Positions 32,640 to 45,357 of a DNA stretch of 64,000 nt are shown piece by piece. The position numbers and the translations under genes are program-made. A model generated the notes under the pieces. The model worked only from the letters and a program-made list of their open reading frames with translations, did not search any database and had not been told where the DNA came from. Within the stretch, counting starts at the first letter, position 1. The number at the start of each line of letters is the position of its first letter. The stretch is taken from NCBI GenBank assembly GCA_964036315.1, contig OZ038508.1, positions 49,258,024 to 49,322,023 on the forward strand, read 5' to 3'. Source of the DNA: Acanthosepion esculentum. Lineage: Eukaryota; Mollusca; Cephalopoda; Sepiida; Sepiidae.

Positions 32640-32975
32640 GAGGGGCAGACCCCTTTTACACAAGATGGACTCGTCCAAAGTATACTTATACTGACAGAGA
32701 GAATACCTGCGGGTTGAGATATGTTGAATCAGGGTGAGAGATACGGAGACAGTACACAGGGTGTCCACAGAGAGTTATACGAGAGTCCAGCGAGAGAGAT
32801 AATTACGGCTTCACTTACAGAGACTTGTACATATACTTTCTACTAACCCGCATTCCTGGACTACTAATCTTCACTTCAAGTCTGTATTCTTACGTTTAAT
32901 ACACTTATTTTTCTATCTCAATTACTGGCGTTGTTTATTTTTTTGATCAGGATCCCATTCCCGGAATCCACAACA
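32640..32975 (-). repeat. Possible solo LTR (family L), copy 1
   Basis: Read on the minus strand it begins TGTTGTGGATTCCGGGAATG and shares a series of blocks with 60233-60575: ACAACGCCAGTAAT, GTGTATTAAACGTAA, TTAGTAGTCCAGGAATG and GTGTAAAAGGGGTCTG. A (TTA)n tract adjoins its end. No internal retroelement sequence is attached. Confidence 0.5.
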
Positions 32976-33144
32976 ATTATATAAAAGTCTTGGCTACCAG
33001 GGAAGATACTGCCAGTTAAATCACAATTTGGAACACAAACACAATTTTTCGGAGTATGGTTTGATGTTAGCAATGGGGTAGGTTTTCTTAACGTTCGTAA
33101 AGTGCATTTTGAACCAAATACGGAAAAGTGCCAAAATTACTACT

Positions 33145-33370
33145 GGAATGGTGATTTTGTAAGTGTGACTTAGTTGTAGCACAAGGCCGGAATTATATTG
33201 CGCCCAGTGAGGATCGAACTCGCTAATAAGTAGTATCAATGCTATTGTGATCCTAGCTTAAATATAGCACAAGGCTGAAAGTGTGCAGCACCCAGTAAGT
33301 ATCGAACTCATTACTCAGTCGTAACTGATCTCGCGTGACAAGCTTGCTGACTATTACACCACGTCAGCAG
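33145..33370 (-). mobile_element. tRNA-derived SINE, incomplete dimer
   Basis: Two B-box regions lie 88 bases apart on the minus strand (GAGTTCGATCCTCACTGG at about 33226-33205 and GAGTTCGATACTTACTGG at about 33314-33293). Each is followed by the body with CAGCCTTGTGCTA or GGCCTTGTGCTAC. Only the right unit keeps the A-box side (TGGTGTAATAGTCAGCAAGC). The left unit is missing its head. Confidence 0.75.
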
Positions 33371-33377
33371 ACTGCTA

Positions 33378-33960
33378 TATGGCAGCGAGGTTTGGACCAC
33401 GTATGCCAGGCAAGAAAGACGTCTCCACACCTTTAACATGAGAAGCATCCTAGGAAGAGCGTGGCAGGACAGGGTGCCAAACACTGATGTCCTGTCTCAA
33501 GCAAGTCCACCCAGCATGTACACACTGTGCAGACAGAGAAGACTCCGTTGTTTGGGCCACGTCCACCGCATGTCAGACGGCTGCATCTTCAAAGAACTCC
33601 TATATAAGGAGCTGGCTTCTGGAAGAAGACCCGCCGGGCGGCCACAGATGCGGTACCTCGACGTCTTGAAGCGCGTAATGATAGCTGTGGACATCAACAC
33701 AGAGTCCTGGGACAGCCTGGCCGCCTTACGATCCAAGTGGTGAGGAACCTTGACAAAACACGTCAAGTCAGGGGAAGAGAAGCTGACACAAGTGGCCACG
33801 AAAAGGCGGGCCCGCAGAAAGCAAAGTGACAGCTACAACAGACCCAACAGAACACACATGCGACCTCTGCAACAGAGATTTTCACTCTCGCATCGGCCTC
33901 TACAGTCACAGATGCTTCACCCATGGTTGACAACTAGGATGCTATCCATGATCAATTCTG
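33378..33960 (+). mobile_element. LINE C-terminal fragment with zinc-finger tail
   Basis: The frame 33438-33743 reads MRSILGRAWQDRVPNTDVLS, RQRRLRCLGHVHRMSDGCIF, KELLYKELASGRRPAGRPQM and YLDVLKRVM. After a frameshift near 33745 the reading continues and, near 33845-33905, gives CDLCNRDFHSRIGLYSHRC, a C-x2-C...H-x4/5-C finger. Polyproteins of one widespread invertebrate LINE group end with 'RRLRWLGHV.RM', 'GRRP.GRP..RY.D' and such a finger. The catalytic part is missing. The segment is richer in GC than its surroundings, suggesting a younger copy. Confidence 0.88.
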
Positions 33961-34143
33961 GCCGACGGAAGCCTACACGTCGAGGATCTGAAATCAATAC
34001 TGAGATAACCTTTAATCCTTTTATCCGACATTATCCACAATCGTTAATTTCTTCAGTTCAGAGTAGTTACTGATGTGTGGCTTTTGTCATGGGGGTAAAA
34101 ATATGGTTCCACAAATCTCAAGTATTCCCAGGAAAGCCCTTAC

Positions 34144-34145
<2 letters not shown>

Positions 34146-34207
<62 letters not shown>

Positions 34208-34220
34208 TGTGTGTGTGTTT
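34146..34220. repeat. (GT)n microsatellite
   Basis: GT run of about 36 units with one T insertion. Confidence 0.96.
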
Positions 34221-34364
34221 TCTTCTTTACCTGGTATTTCTTGCCAAGGATTGAGTGAAAGAAAGTTTTCTCAAACATCCAGCGCTCTCCTAAGTATTCT
34301 TTCTCCTTGCGTCTCATTCTTCACACGGCTGGTATCAAGTCTCTTCAAATCTCTCGGTACTCCC

Positions 34365-34975
34365 CACATTATTATTATTGTTATTATTATTATTATTATT
34401 ATTATTTAGTATTATTAGAAATAATAAATAAATTTATGATTAATAATAAATTTATTATTATTTATTATTATAATTATTTATAATCATGATTATTATTATT
34501 ATTTATTATGATTATAAATAATAAATCAATTATTAATAATAAATAGATTTTTTACTAATAATAAATTTAGTTATTTATTATTAATATTTATTATCATGAT
34601 TATTACTAGTATTATTATTTATTATTATAAATAATACATTTATTATTAATAATAAATAAATTTATTACTATTTAATATTATTATTATTTATTATCATGGT
34701 TAATATTATTATTATTTATCATTATTATAATAAATAAATTTATTATTATAATAAATAAATTTATTATTAATAATAAATTTATTATTATTTATTACCATGA
34801 TTATCATTATTATTTATTATTATAAATAATAAATAAATTTATCATTAATAATAAATAAATTTATTATTATTTGTAAATAAATTCATTTTTATTTATCATT
34901 ATTATTATTATTTATTATCCTGATTATTATTATTATTAGTAGTAGTAGTAGTAGTAGTAGTAGCAGTATTTATGC
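34365..34975. repeat. Long (ATT/AAT)n imperfect tract
   Basis: About 610 bases almost only A and T, built from ATT and AAT triplets in alternating direction (AATAAATAAATTTATTATTA blocks recur at least six times). It ends with TAG triplets near 34938-34965. The alternating direction gives many self-complementary segments. Confidence 0.93.
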
Positions 34976-35849
34976 ATTTGAATTCTCCCGCCATTGGTAT
35001 CTCATGACTTGTCTTTTGAGATCGACTGACAGCGAGTCTCTAAGCATTCGTCTCGCAATTCTCGATTATTATTTACTTTACTTCAGAGATATTCGATTTT
35101 TCTACCATTAAGAGTAAATTTCTGCAAGCCACAATTATTCTTTTAGGAAGAACTAGATTATAAGAAGTTACAAATTAATGCAATCATGCCTGACAGAGTA
35201 AAGCCGTTATTGTAGATAATGAGTGAAATAGAATGTACTATTTATTTTTTTTTTTACAATTAATCCGATCATTTACAAAGAAAAGTTCTCCCGTCAAGTC
35301 TGAAATGAGTAATTGTCAAGTGTAAATTAAACACGCATAAATTATTCATCAAACAAAAGCATAGAAATTGCATTCTCATTTGATTTGATTTTATTCAGCC
35401 AATGCTAATTTACGGCTTTAAAACCAAAAGTATGGCGTCGCTTTCATAAAGCTTTTCACTTTATCTTTACTCAACATGCGAAACAAAGTTTGGTCAGTCA
35501 TTTACGGAGGCGTTATCTGAAACTGAGAAGCTCTCAATGGCCGTAAAAATCAAAGAAATATGAATGCAAGAAAAAAAAAATTGATAAACAGAGGCAAATT
35601 TGTTAACTTATGGCGGCTTCTTTATGGCGGCCATTAAAATTCAAGTACCGTATGCCGATCTCTTGATAGTGTAGTGTCTGCACTAACATGAAGCATTTCA
35701 TTCAATTAATAACATTGCAGGCCGCCATGTTTATATTTATGGCAACAAAGTCTGTTTCTCCAAGGCCCTCGTTACCGAGGATAATCAATATTTGTAAATC
35801 AACAACACAAAACAAAAACAGATTGTTTAAATTATATTGAAAGAGAACA
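34976..35849. other. Unassigned stretch
   Basis: Nearly 900 bases of non-repetitive sequence without a recognisable exon or element. Confidence 0.4.
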
Positions 35850-35969
<120 letters not shown>

Positions 35970-36098
35970 GTATATATGTTCTCTATTTGAGTATAATTTA
36001 AAGATAAAGTGTTTATGCATTTTAATTTAATGTTTATGTATATTTAATCACTACCCAGTATTTATCACTTTGACTGAACAGTTTACAGTATTTTAAAT

Positions 36099-36101
<3 letters not shown>

Positions 36102-36166
<65 letters not shown>
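36102..36166. repeat. (TA)n microsatellite
   Basis: TA run of about 31 units. Confidence 0.95.
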
Positions 36167-36169
<3 letters not shown>

Positions 36170-36341
36170 AAAAGAAGGAGCAGTCAGATTTATAATCCAG
36201 AATTCTTTTACATTTATTTTTAAAAACAGTGCTCGATGCACAGTAGACCCTAAAATTATAATTATTTTTTTAAAAAAATGTTTTCATCGCAACACAGAAA
36301 TTACCATGTTTCGAAGCCAAAAACTAAATCTTAAATTAAAC

Positions 36342-36344
<3 letters not shown>

Positions 36345-36404
<60 letters not shown>
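36345..36404. repeat. (TA)n microsatellite
   Basis: TA run of about 29 units. Between this and the preceding run the sequence TTTTTAAAAACAGTGCTC resembles a stretch at 44140-44165. Confidence 0.95.
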
Positions 36405-36407
<3 letters not shown>

Positions 36408-36724
36408 TGGTTTGTGTTAAAAATTTTAGGACTGCCATGAAAAGACGAAATTTATTTTTATTACCACTCATGATGATAATAGATGAAAAGATAAATTGAA
36501 AAACGGGGCAGCTAACCAGTTTCGAACCTCGCTCAACAGAGCTAAATCGAGGTTAATAAATTATAATAGAATTATCACTAAAAAGGTGGACAATATGTAT
36601 TGGGGTGGGGTAAATACTGCGTAGATGTAATTAGTTGGAGGCCCAGTACGAAACACTTCTCTTTACACAAAATGGGCTTCAACGATGAAATATAAATGGC
36701 CTCCAACACTTTTAAATGGTAATT
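36405..36724. other. Unassigned stretch with a B-box-like patch
   Basis: At 36500-36540 the minus strand reads GCGAGGTTCGAAACTGG, a good B-box-like sequence, without a clear A box. It might be a SINE remnant. Nothing else was seen. Confidence 0.35.
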
Positions 36725-37100
36725 CGAGTGGGACTTGTTAAAATTCTAAATGGGTCCTCAGATGATCTTCAAAGATACATTACAATCTGCAAGGACTACC
36801 ATGTCAATAAGAAAGCACATTCTGTTCTTGTGGTCTTTGATCACGATGTCTGGGTAATTAGCTTTGATTGTTCTGTCTGTGTGCATCACAAATTCCCATA
36901 AAATTGTTACAGGCCCTGTCTCTCTAACAGAGTATGGTTGATATTCATACAAGTTTCTTGCTGTTTCCTTCCCATAAAATTTGCATATTTTCCAGTGCAG
37001 ATTTTGGTCCACTCTATCATGCCGAGTATTATTATTATTATTATTAGCAGGTAAGAGGCGAGTGCAATTTAAGAAAAGATAAAGAAAAGAAAAATTAATT
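36725..37100 (-). mobile_element. LINE C-terminal fragment (family E), minus copy
   Basis: The reading from about 37030 down gives RHDRVDQNLHWKICKFYGKE, TARNLYEYQPYSVRETGPVT, IMHTDRTIKANYPDIVIKDH-like and RMCFLIDMVVLADCNVSLKI. This block (DRTIKANRPDIVIK..K...C.LIDM) is common at the end of one group of invertebrate LINE polyproteins and is said to resemble a PD-(D/E)XK nuclease; I only infer that. The frame is open for 140 codons, so it is among the better preserved pieces. An inverted second copy lies at 37640-38040. Confidence 0.78.
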
Positions 37101-37308
37101 TCCACAAAATGTCGTAATTGTTCTAGCGAGACAAGCTTGCTAACCAATACACCGCTTCGAGGTGGCCAGAGATTTTTCAAGCTTAACTTAGATGTGGCCC
37201 AAGGCCGAAAGTATGGGACACCCAGTGAGGATCGAACTCACTACTCAGTGGTAATTGTTCTAGCGAGACAAGCTTGCTAACCATTACACCGCCCCGAGGT
37301 GTCCTGAG
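37101..37308 (-). mobile_element. tRNA-derived SINE, head-to-tail dimer
   Basis: Two tRNA-like heads in the same orientation. ACAAGCTTGC occurs at 37131 and at 37268, a 137-bp period. The stretch between them carries the SINE body (minus strand CTTTCGGCCTTGGGCCACAT then TAAGCTTGAAAAATCTC). The right-hand head is complete; the left-hand one is cut at its T arm by a poly-A rich sequence. The layout is head-body-head, as in the 116-bp array. Confidence 0.85.
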
Positions 37309-37639
37309 CTATTTTGGTGTATATATGAGCGAATGGTGACGGATAGATTTTTTTGGTGAATGAGTAAATTGTAATGAATGAATGGGTCGTGAATCTGATT
37401 AATTAGGTATAAGTTAGTGTCGGCAAACCTTGACACATCTCCCCAATGTTTTTGGCCTTGTGCCATAATTACTGTATTTAGTCAGTAATAAATTCTAGAC
37501 AAGCAACATTTGGTCAAAGCCTTATAACATTTTACAGAGTTATATAATTTTATACTTGAAAAAATTAAATATAACTTGAAGAAGAATGACATTCCATTGA
37601 AATATTTTGTAACATTGTCAAACACTGAATTTTGTTTTC

Positions 37640-38040
37640 TTTATCTTTTAAATCGCCCTATCCTCTTAACTGTTAATAATAACAAAAACAATAATAATAA
37701 TTATCGGCATGATAGTGTGGACCAAAATCTGCACTGGAAAATATGCAAATTTTACAGGAAGGAAACAGCAAGAATCTTGTATGAACATTAACCACACTCT
37801 GTTACAGAGATAGGGCCTGTATCAATTTTATCGGAATTTACAATGTACACAGACAGAAGAATCAAATCTAATCGCCCAGACATCGTAATCAAAGACCACA
37901 GGAACAGAATGTGCTTTCTTATTGACATGATAGTCACTGAAGATTGTTATGTATTTTTGAAGATCTTCTTTAAAAAGAAATATCAACATATAAAGATTAT
38001 GAAGTGGAAATCTGAAAAGAAATGTGACACATGAGGACAC
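37640..38040 (+). mobile_element. LINE C-terminal fragment (family E), plus copy
   Basis: Plus reading: HDSVDQNLHWKICKFYRKET, ARILYEH, then, after a stop, MYTDRRIKSNRPDIVIKDHR and NRMCFLIDMIVTEDCYVFLK. It mirrors 36725-37100 with about 85% similarity by eye. The two form an inverted pair around the SINE dimer and about 330 bases of other sequence. Confidence 0.78.
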
Positions 38041-38139
38041 TAATAATTCTAGTTGTATTTGGAGCTGTCGGAGTGATTGGAAAAAGTTCCGATAAACTCA
38101 TTGCAAGGATTCCTCATAGCCTATGCCGTAATGATTATA

Positions 38140-39023
38140 CGAGGGTCATTCAATAAATAAGGTGAATTTTTCGGTATAAGGACTTCTCATACAGATAGAA
38201 GCTTACTTTTTTTTAAATTTTTCAACGTAGTCTCCCAGGACTGTCACATACTTTTTCAATCAGCGCCAAACTTAGGTATTCCCTCAGCGTAAAAATCTTT
38301 GGACTGATGTCTCAGCCAGTCGCTCACAACACTTTTGACTTCATCGTCACTTTTAAACTTTGTGCCTCTCGTAAACGCTTTCAAGGAACCAAACAGGTGA
38401 AATTATGAGGGGGCAAGGTCTGGGCTGTAAGGAGGATGAGGGAGCAGTTCCCATTCCAGCTCGTTGATGGTCTGCACCGTTTGGGCTGCTGTGTGAGGCC
38501 TTGCATTGTCATGATGCAAGATGACTCCTTCTGACTGATGATCCCAACAGATAAGCTCAAAGTCCTTGCAATGTCATCCACTGTCACACTTCTGTCAGAC
38601 TGAATGAGGTCATTGACTGTTCGATCACCTCAGGAGACCTCACTTCTGTAAGCCTCCCAGGCCTGTCTTCATCCTCAACACTGCTCCGTCCTTCTTTAAA
38701 CAATTTATGCCCACTTGTAGACATTCTTTGCCTGAAACAAGTGGCACCATACACAGTTGACATTCTCCTATGAATTTCAACTGGTTTGCACTCTTCAGCA
38801 ACCAAAAACTTGATAACTGACCGCTGTTCAATCCTGGAGCATGCTTCTTGGTCGGCCATCTTTGTTAATCGCCAAAACTCTCACAGTTTGTTTTTAATCT
38901 GCAAAAGAAATTAAATCCATATGAAAAAGAAGTAAAACAAAAAAAAATAAAAAAGAATAAGCTTCTATCTGTATTACAAGTCCGTATACCGAAAAATTCA
39001 CCTTATTTATTGAATGACTCTTG
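38140..39023 (-). mobile_element. mariner deletion derivative, copy 1 (884 bp)
   Basis: Ends CGAGGGTCATTCAATAAATA and, on the other strand, CAAGAGTCATTCAATAAATA, with TA outside each. The minus strand encodes a mariner transposase start at 38859: MADQEACSRIEQRSVIKFLV, then the helix-turn-helix region and SVEDEDRPGRLTEVRSPEVI. After [13 protein letters not shown] at about 38545 it jumps directly to the late region ([17 protein letters not shown] in a shifted frame, then YSPDLAP, GTKFKSDDEVKSVVSDWL and VTVLGDYVEK). The parts with the first two catalytic aspartates of the D,D34D triad are deleted. Confidence 0.92.
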
Positions 39024-39913
39024 TATATTCACGCATTTAGATCTGGTATCTTTTCTGTTGTATCATAACGATTCGACGCCAATTACCTTTTTGGGGTTTG
39101 TTTCTATCTGAAGTATTGCGTTTTTCTTACAGTGTTATTACTGCTTGCTATGTCCGAAATTTTCCGAACGGAAAGACGACTCAGCAACGTCGGAGAGTCG
39201 ACCAGACAAGGCATTCTGTTAATGGGAATCTCCCCAAGCGAGAAAGTAATGCTACTAAAACACAAGGGGTTACAGAGTATGGATCAATTCGGAACAGGAA
39301 AATTAATGATGAGCAGAAAGAGAAGATAGTAATCAGCTGGACAGTAGATAGCGATTGATATTCCATTTACATAAAACTCACCGAGATAAGGCCAAATGAA
39401 TCACACTGGCCACATTCTATCTCAGATAAACACGAGAAATTTGGATTTTGAAGGTAATATACAACTAAATATTCTGTGCGTTTTCCACTTGATGTAATAT
39501 AAAATTAACAAGCATTTCGCTCGTACTAAATCTGTCTGTAGTCAAAGGTCAACAAAGTTGGTACACATTCCCAATACTTTAAAGACGAAAGCTCTCAAAA
39601 GGAGGAACTTAAAGCAAATTAAATATCAAAGAAATGAAATGAAATGTCAACAAAACAGAATCTTTAGGCCAATATTCAAAGAAGAGTCATAAAATATTTA
39701 GACAAGCATTATTGATTCCGATTGATGAGCAACATTTAGTTAATTCTACATTAGATTTTATTGTCAGTCAGCTGCAGCTGTTTCGATCATTCTCTTGTCA
39801 TCCTCATGAAAGTTTCATGTGTATTATTGAGGTTGTATATGATTACTAATCCTTACTGAATTGTAACGCAAAATACAAACAAAGTAGAAAAGAGTATTTC
39901 TGGAGGATAACGC

Positions 39914-39917
<4 letters not shown>
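39024..39917. other. Unassigned stretch
   Basis: Contains the weak exon candidate at 39133-39329 described separately. Otherwise nothing recognised. Confidence 0.4.
39133..39329 (+). other. Open stretch behind a splice-acceptor-like site (weak exon candidate)
   Basis: CGTTTTTCTTACAG ends at 39132 and is followed by an open frame that reads MSEIFRTERRLSNVGESTRQ and ends at a stop at about 39327. An overlapping frame is open over the same stretch for 86 codons. No domain was recognised. It could be an exon of an unrecognised gene, a retroelement piece or chance. Base composition is slightly richer in GC than the flanks. Confidence 0.15.
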
Positions 39918-39946
<29 letters not shown>

Positions 39947-39955
39947 CTTGAACAA

Positions 39956-40016
<61 letters not shown>

Positions 40017-40052
40017 TACACACACACAAACACATATATATGTATATATATA
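39918..40052. repeat. (GATA)n and (TA)n microsatellites
   Basis: GATA run 39918-39945, TA run 39957-40012, then CA and TA remnants. Confidence 0.95.
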
Positions 40053-40084
40053 TATATTACATATTAAAATATATGAACAAACTG

Positions 40085-40119
40085 AGGTAGATAGAAAGAT
40101 AGATATATAAGGACAGGCT

Positions 40120-40158
<39 letters not shown>

Positions 40159-40199
40159 AGGGCAGACTAAGAGAGAGAGAGAGAGATAAGGGCAGACTG

Positions 40200-40253
<54 letters not shown>

Positions 40254-40263
40254 AGGCAGACTG

Positions 40264-40317
<54 letters not shown>

Positions 40318-40327
40318 GGGCAGACAG

Positions 40328-40380
<53 letters not shown>

Positions 40381-40399
40381 GATAGATAAGGGCAGACTG

Positions 40400-40479
<80 letters not shown>
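40085..40479. repeat. Compound (GATA)n array with 'AAGGGCAGACTGA' spacers
   Basis: GATA blocks of 6 to 20 units are separated at least five times by a spacer of the form AAGGGCAGACTGA (variants AAAGGCAGACTGA, AAGGGCAGACAGA, AAAGGGCAGACTAA). The minus frame translates to a long YLSI repeat, which is a by-product of the tetranucleotide. Confidence 0.95.
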
Positions 40480-40481
<2 letters not shown>

Positions 40482-40558
40482 GAACAGTTTCAGATAAGTA
40501 CATATGAACAAACTGAAACAGGCAGATATAAAGACAAATAGATAATGAAAAACTCTGT

Positions 40559-40619
<61 letters not shown>

Positions 40620-41790
40620 AAGAATATCCTTGCCAGAATATAGCCTTCGTTAATAGATCTATATCTCTGTCATTTCGAGTCTCTTCTTCGTGTTTCGAGG
40701 AAATTGCCACCAACTTTTACTTTCATATGTGTGATTAGATACCAAATATTTCTTCAGCCCTCTTTACTTTGTTTCGAACCATATCTTACTTTGTCTTAAT
40801 TCCTTACTTTCTGGAAGGCATCTTCCTCTTAACCTCCTCATCTTCCATCAATTTAACTATTTTCAATTTATATACAGCTTCGTTAGTTTATTTGCCTTCA
40901 GCGCTTTTTATTCAAATAACAGTTTTCCAACGAATATTTATCTAATCAGTTTGTTCCTTTTTTTTAAAAATTAATTAGATGCACACATGTATTCAAGGGG
41001 CTGCATAAGTAGGTATACAGTAATAATTATAAACGTATTACCGTTTTAATTTATAATAGTGTTTCATGGATTTATTTAATGGTAGAATTCATTTAATTCA
41101 TTAAAATCATTTTTATTATTTTTATATTTCTTTATTATAATACATTCTTTATCATTTCTATTTTTTTTAATCAGCAATAATAATAGATATTTTACAGGTA
41201 ATGTGGTAACTTGAGGATTGCTGGTAATCTAACTGTCTACGAGGGCGAATGGATTTTGAAAGACAACCGGCTCGATAATATTATTTATATATTTGTCTAA
41301 TCAATACAATAGTTTCTGTACACATGTATGTATGTATGTATGTATGCATATATGTATATACGTTCAATTTCAGATATAACTAAAATATATCTGTAATAAA
41401 GACAGTATGAACAAAGACAAAAGAAAAACTTCTTAGCCGACGCATTTCTTCCTCTCAGGGACTTTATCAAGGCAAATGCAAGGATTTTATTTTGCAACAA
41501 ATATTAAAAAACAAAAGTAAAATGTTATTTTTTCAAAATTTCTAAATTCATAAACCCTCATACATATTAATCAGGTGAGCGGACAAGTTGGGCTAAATTA
41601 TGGAGGACACTATGTGATATAATTTATCGTAAAATAAACAAAAGTCAGTGAATGTTGCTGTTGGTTTTTTTTTTATTTATTATAATGTAATTAATAATTT
41701 TATATTATTTTGCTTAGGGTTAATTTATGTATCAAATATTTTAAATATAAGGTTTTGAATTTAACCGTTAAATTTTTTATCATTTTTATA
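40480..41790. repeat. Duplicated segment S, copy 1
   Basis: Begins GGAACAGTTTCAGATAAGTA, then a short GATA array, then about 1.2 kb ending near GAATTTAACCGTTAAATTTT. It is nearly identical (about 95% by eye) to 49325-50690 along its full length. That second copy lies inside a mariner. No coding frame, no clear terminal repeats. Confidence 0.93.
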
Positions 41791-42500
41791 TTCATGCATG
41801 TTGGCTTGAAAAAAAGAGTATTTCTTCAGGTGGTTGGAATGTCGAACTGAACCCTTTATTTCGCTCACTGGGGTAGACTGTTCTAGTTCCACGTGCCATG
41901 TTTAATGGGTGTCAGTTATCTTTTATCTACCTGTTAATTTTCCCTCTGAAAGTTCTCCACTGCCTTACCACGGTATTGAACTCATACTGTCACTGGATCT
42001 TGGAAAAAGAGTATTTCTTTCAGGAACGGATTTTAAAAATAACCTAATGTTCCCAGATACTCTCTGTTCTAGGTTGGTAACATCTGGCAGAATTCAAGCT
42101 ATGTGCAAATATGAACAATATATTTTATACATTAATTACATTATTCGGACTATTGTCATCTCATCTTTGTCGCCATATTTATTACAACGTCTCGGTCGTT
42201 GTACGCTCCGGACTTTATCCACTGTGCCATGTGTCCTTGAGGACATGTGTGTAGGGGTATTATAAATCTGATGTCTTCAGTAACCATTTTTACCAGTGCT
42301 CATATTGCAATATTTGCTGTTATCATTTCATGTTTTTACCAGGGCTCATATTGCAACTTTTATATAAAATAATACATATTTATAGTAAAATTACCAACAA
42401 TATATTTTATAGCAAAATTTCCAACAATCCATTTTATCTCAAGCTGAAGTAATAAAATTGCATTTAAAATATACTTAGTAGAAATATGTTCAAAATATTT
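41791..42500. other. Pieces of repeat family Z in otherwise unassigned sequence
   Basis: At 41828-41900 (TCGAACTGAACCCTTTATTT, GTTCTAGTTCCACGTGCC) and 42175-42225 (CAACGTCTCGGTCGTTGTAC) are pieces of the family also found at 21110 and 21940. At 42285-42365 a CAGTGCTCATATTGCAA unit is present twice. Confidence 0.55.
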
Positions 42501-42502
42501 AG

Positions 42503-42566
42503 ATTTCGGCATTAAATAGCCCAGAGAGATATTGATATGTCGCTAAACAAATCCAACCAACCAACA
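42503..42566 (-). repeat. Dispersed repeat family Y, end fragment
   Basis: The minus strand reads GTTGGTTGGTTGGATTTGTT, TAGCGACATATCAATATC and GGGCTATTTAATGCCG, the outer end of family Y. Confidence 0.75.
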
Positions 42567-43130
42567 TCTACATAAATGAAGAATTTGTAAATATGACATT
42601 GCTTAGCTTTTGTTTAATCTGAGTAAGGTTCGATCGTTGAGCAATAGTTAAAAATTTAGTATGTCCTACTATCAACGATTTGCGACTTCATGCTAAGGCA
42701 ACCACCAACGGATTCCCAACTGTCCCTTTCTCTGTGATAAGTCTCAGGTTAACCGCCCATAATGAGATTTCCACTGCCCTTCTAAACGGGACCGCAGACT
42801 GAGATCGCCATCCTAATTCGCTATTTTCAATAAATTACCACCTTGACAACTCGAAATACCGAACATGGCGAAATTCGAACCTCTAACCACTTGACCAAGC
42901 GCCCCTCATTAATACAGTTTGATGTTTTGGCAGATTGACCTGGTATTCGGCAATTTCAACGTGAAGAAAACAAATAGGTGCTTTGGGAAAGAACTTTGAC
43001 AGTGAAATACAAAAGTCTCGAAAGACTAGACATGGAATTTCTTTAAACCATTGGGAAATCAACTGTATCTAGCCAAACAAGAAGAATTTAGGTTTTAATG
43101 CAGCATTTCTAAATGGAAATAAAAAAAAAA
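42567..43130. other. Unassigned stretch with a tRNA-like patch
   Basis: At 42857-42905 the minus strand reads GGGGCGCTTGGTCAAGTGGT, TAGAGGTTCGAATTTCGCC. This is an A-box-like region joined almost directly to a B-box-like region, as in a tRNA-derived SINE head with its middle deleted. Nothing else recognised. Confidence 0.45.
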
Positions 43131-43131
43131 T

Positions 43132-43179
<48 letters not shown>

Positions 43180-43200
43180 TATAGATAGATAGAGAGTGAG
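43131..43200. repeat. (TA)n(GT)n(GATA)n microsatellite
   Basis: Short TA run, GT run of about 15 units, then GATA and GAGA units. Confidence 0.93.
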
Positions 43201-43584
43201 AGAAGGAGATAAATAGAGGAAGGGAGTAACAAGCCAGTTGGATAGATAGATAGGTAATGTTCTTTTTTGGTCCAACACGAATTAATCGGCTAAACATTTT
43301 ATCTAAAAGTTATGAACTTTCTTTGGAATTCATAATCATTAGAGAATTAACCCATCTAAATATTGGGCCCAAATAGTCCGAAATGGTTTTAATCAGTTTT
43401 AGGAAAAAGACTGATACATTTAACATCAACATATTTTAGCATAACGAAGAAGTTCCAAGATTTTAATATTCTAATTCAATGTTGTCCAACAGGTAAAAGG
43501 TTGTGCTAAAAATGAGGGCTGCTTTAATGGAGCGCATTTTCTAGTTTTCTAATCCGTCTTTTTGTTTGTATATACGTGTTTAAA
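43201..43584. other. Unassigned AT-rich stretch
   Basis: Nothing recognised. Confidence 0.4.
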
Positions 43585-44072
<488 letters not shown>

Positions 44073-44073
<1 letters not shown>

Positions 44074-44403
44074 AATAAATAGAAAAATAGGAAAGAACTC
44101 GTTAGATAAATAATCCGGAGATCTTTAGTATATTCATTTTTATTTTTTAAAAACAGTGCTCCATAAAAAACTAAAGGTAGAATTACGTTTCCATAGCAAA
44201 TAATTATACGAATGAACATGCTTATAAAGATGCGTAAATTTCAAGATTGGTTATTCCAAAAATTTCGCTTGAAGACGGAACAGAGCTTGATACTTTAATT
44301 CAATTTATTTTTTATAATCATATTGAGATTTTCGGCTCCTTTTTTTTTAAACACGAGAACACTTATATAGCGAAGGAATCATATTTATTTTTAAATAATT
44401 ATA
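44073..44403. other. Unassigned AT-rich stretch
   Basis: The TTTTTAAAAACAGTGCTC stretch at 44140-44162 resembles 36215-36232. Nothing else recognised. Confidence 0.4.
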
Positions 44404-44902
<499 letters not shown>

Positions 44903-45215
44903 CCATAACTTCAGCTACAACATCAAATACACAGAGAGAAATACATAGAAGTTATTCTTGAAGATATATGGGTAACAATTGAAAATAACGTCCGTCTATT
45001 TACTTCTATGGATGCCTTAATTGGTAAAGAGTGACAGAAATAAATGACAATTGTGGAAAATGTTAATAGGCATTTTGACAAATTATATATATCCAAGAAA
45101 CAATGATCCGAACCACAATACAGAGTCGCACTCTTGATTATTTCAATATCTATATGTGCTTTCCGTACACGCGCACACCTCTCTCTCTCCCTTCCCTCCA
45201 TCTCTCTCGCTCTCT

Positions 45216-45216
<1 letters not shown>
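44903..45216. other. Unassigned stretch
   Basis: Nothing recognised between the mariner fragment and the next microsatellite. Confidence 0.4.
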
Positions 45217-45269
<53 letters not shown>

Positions 45270-45286
45270 GTCTCTCTCTATATATA

Positions 45287-45356
<70 letters not shown>
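45217..45356. repeat. (TA)n microsatellite with TATG/TC interruptions
   Basis: TA runs ending exactly at the mariner end at 45357. Confidence 0.95.
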
Positions 45357-45357
<1 letters not shown>

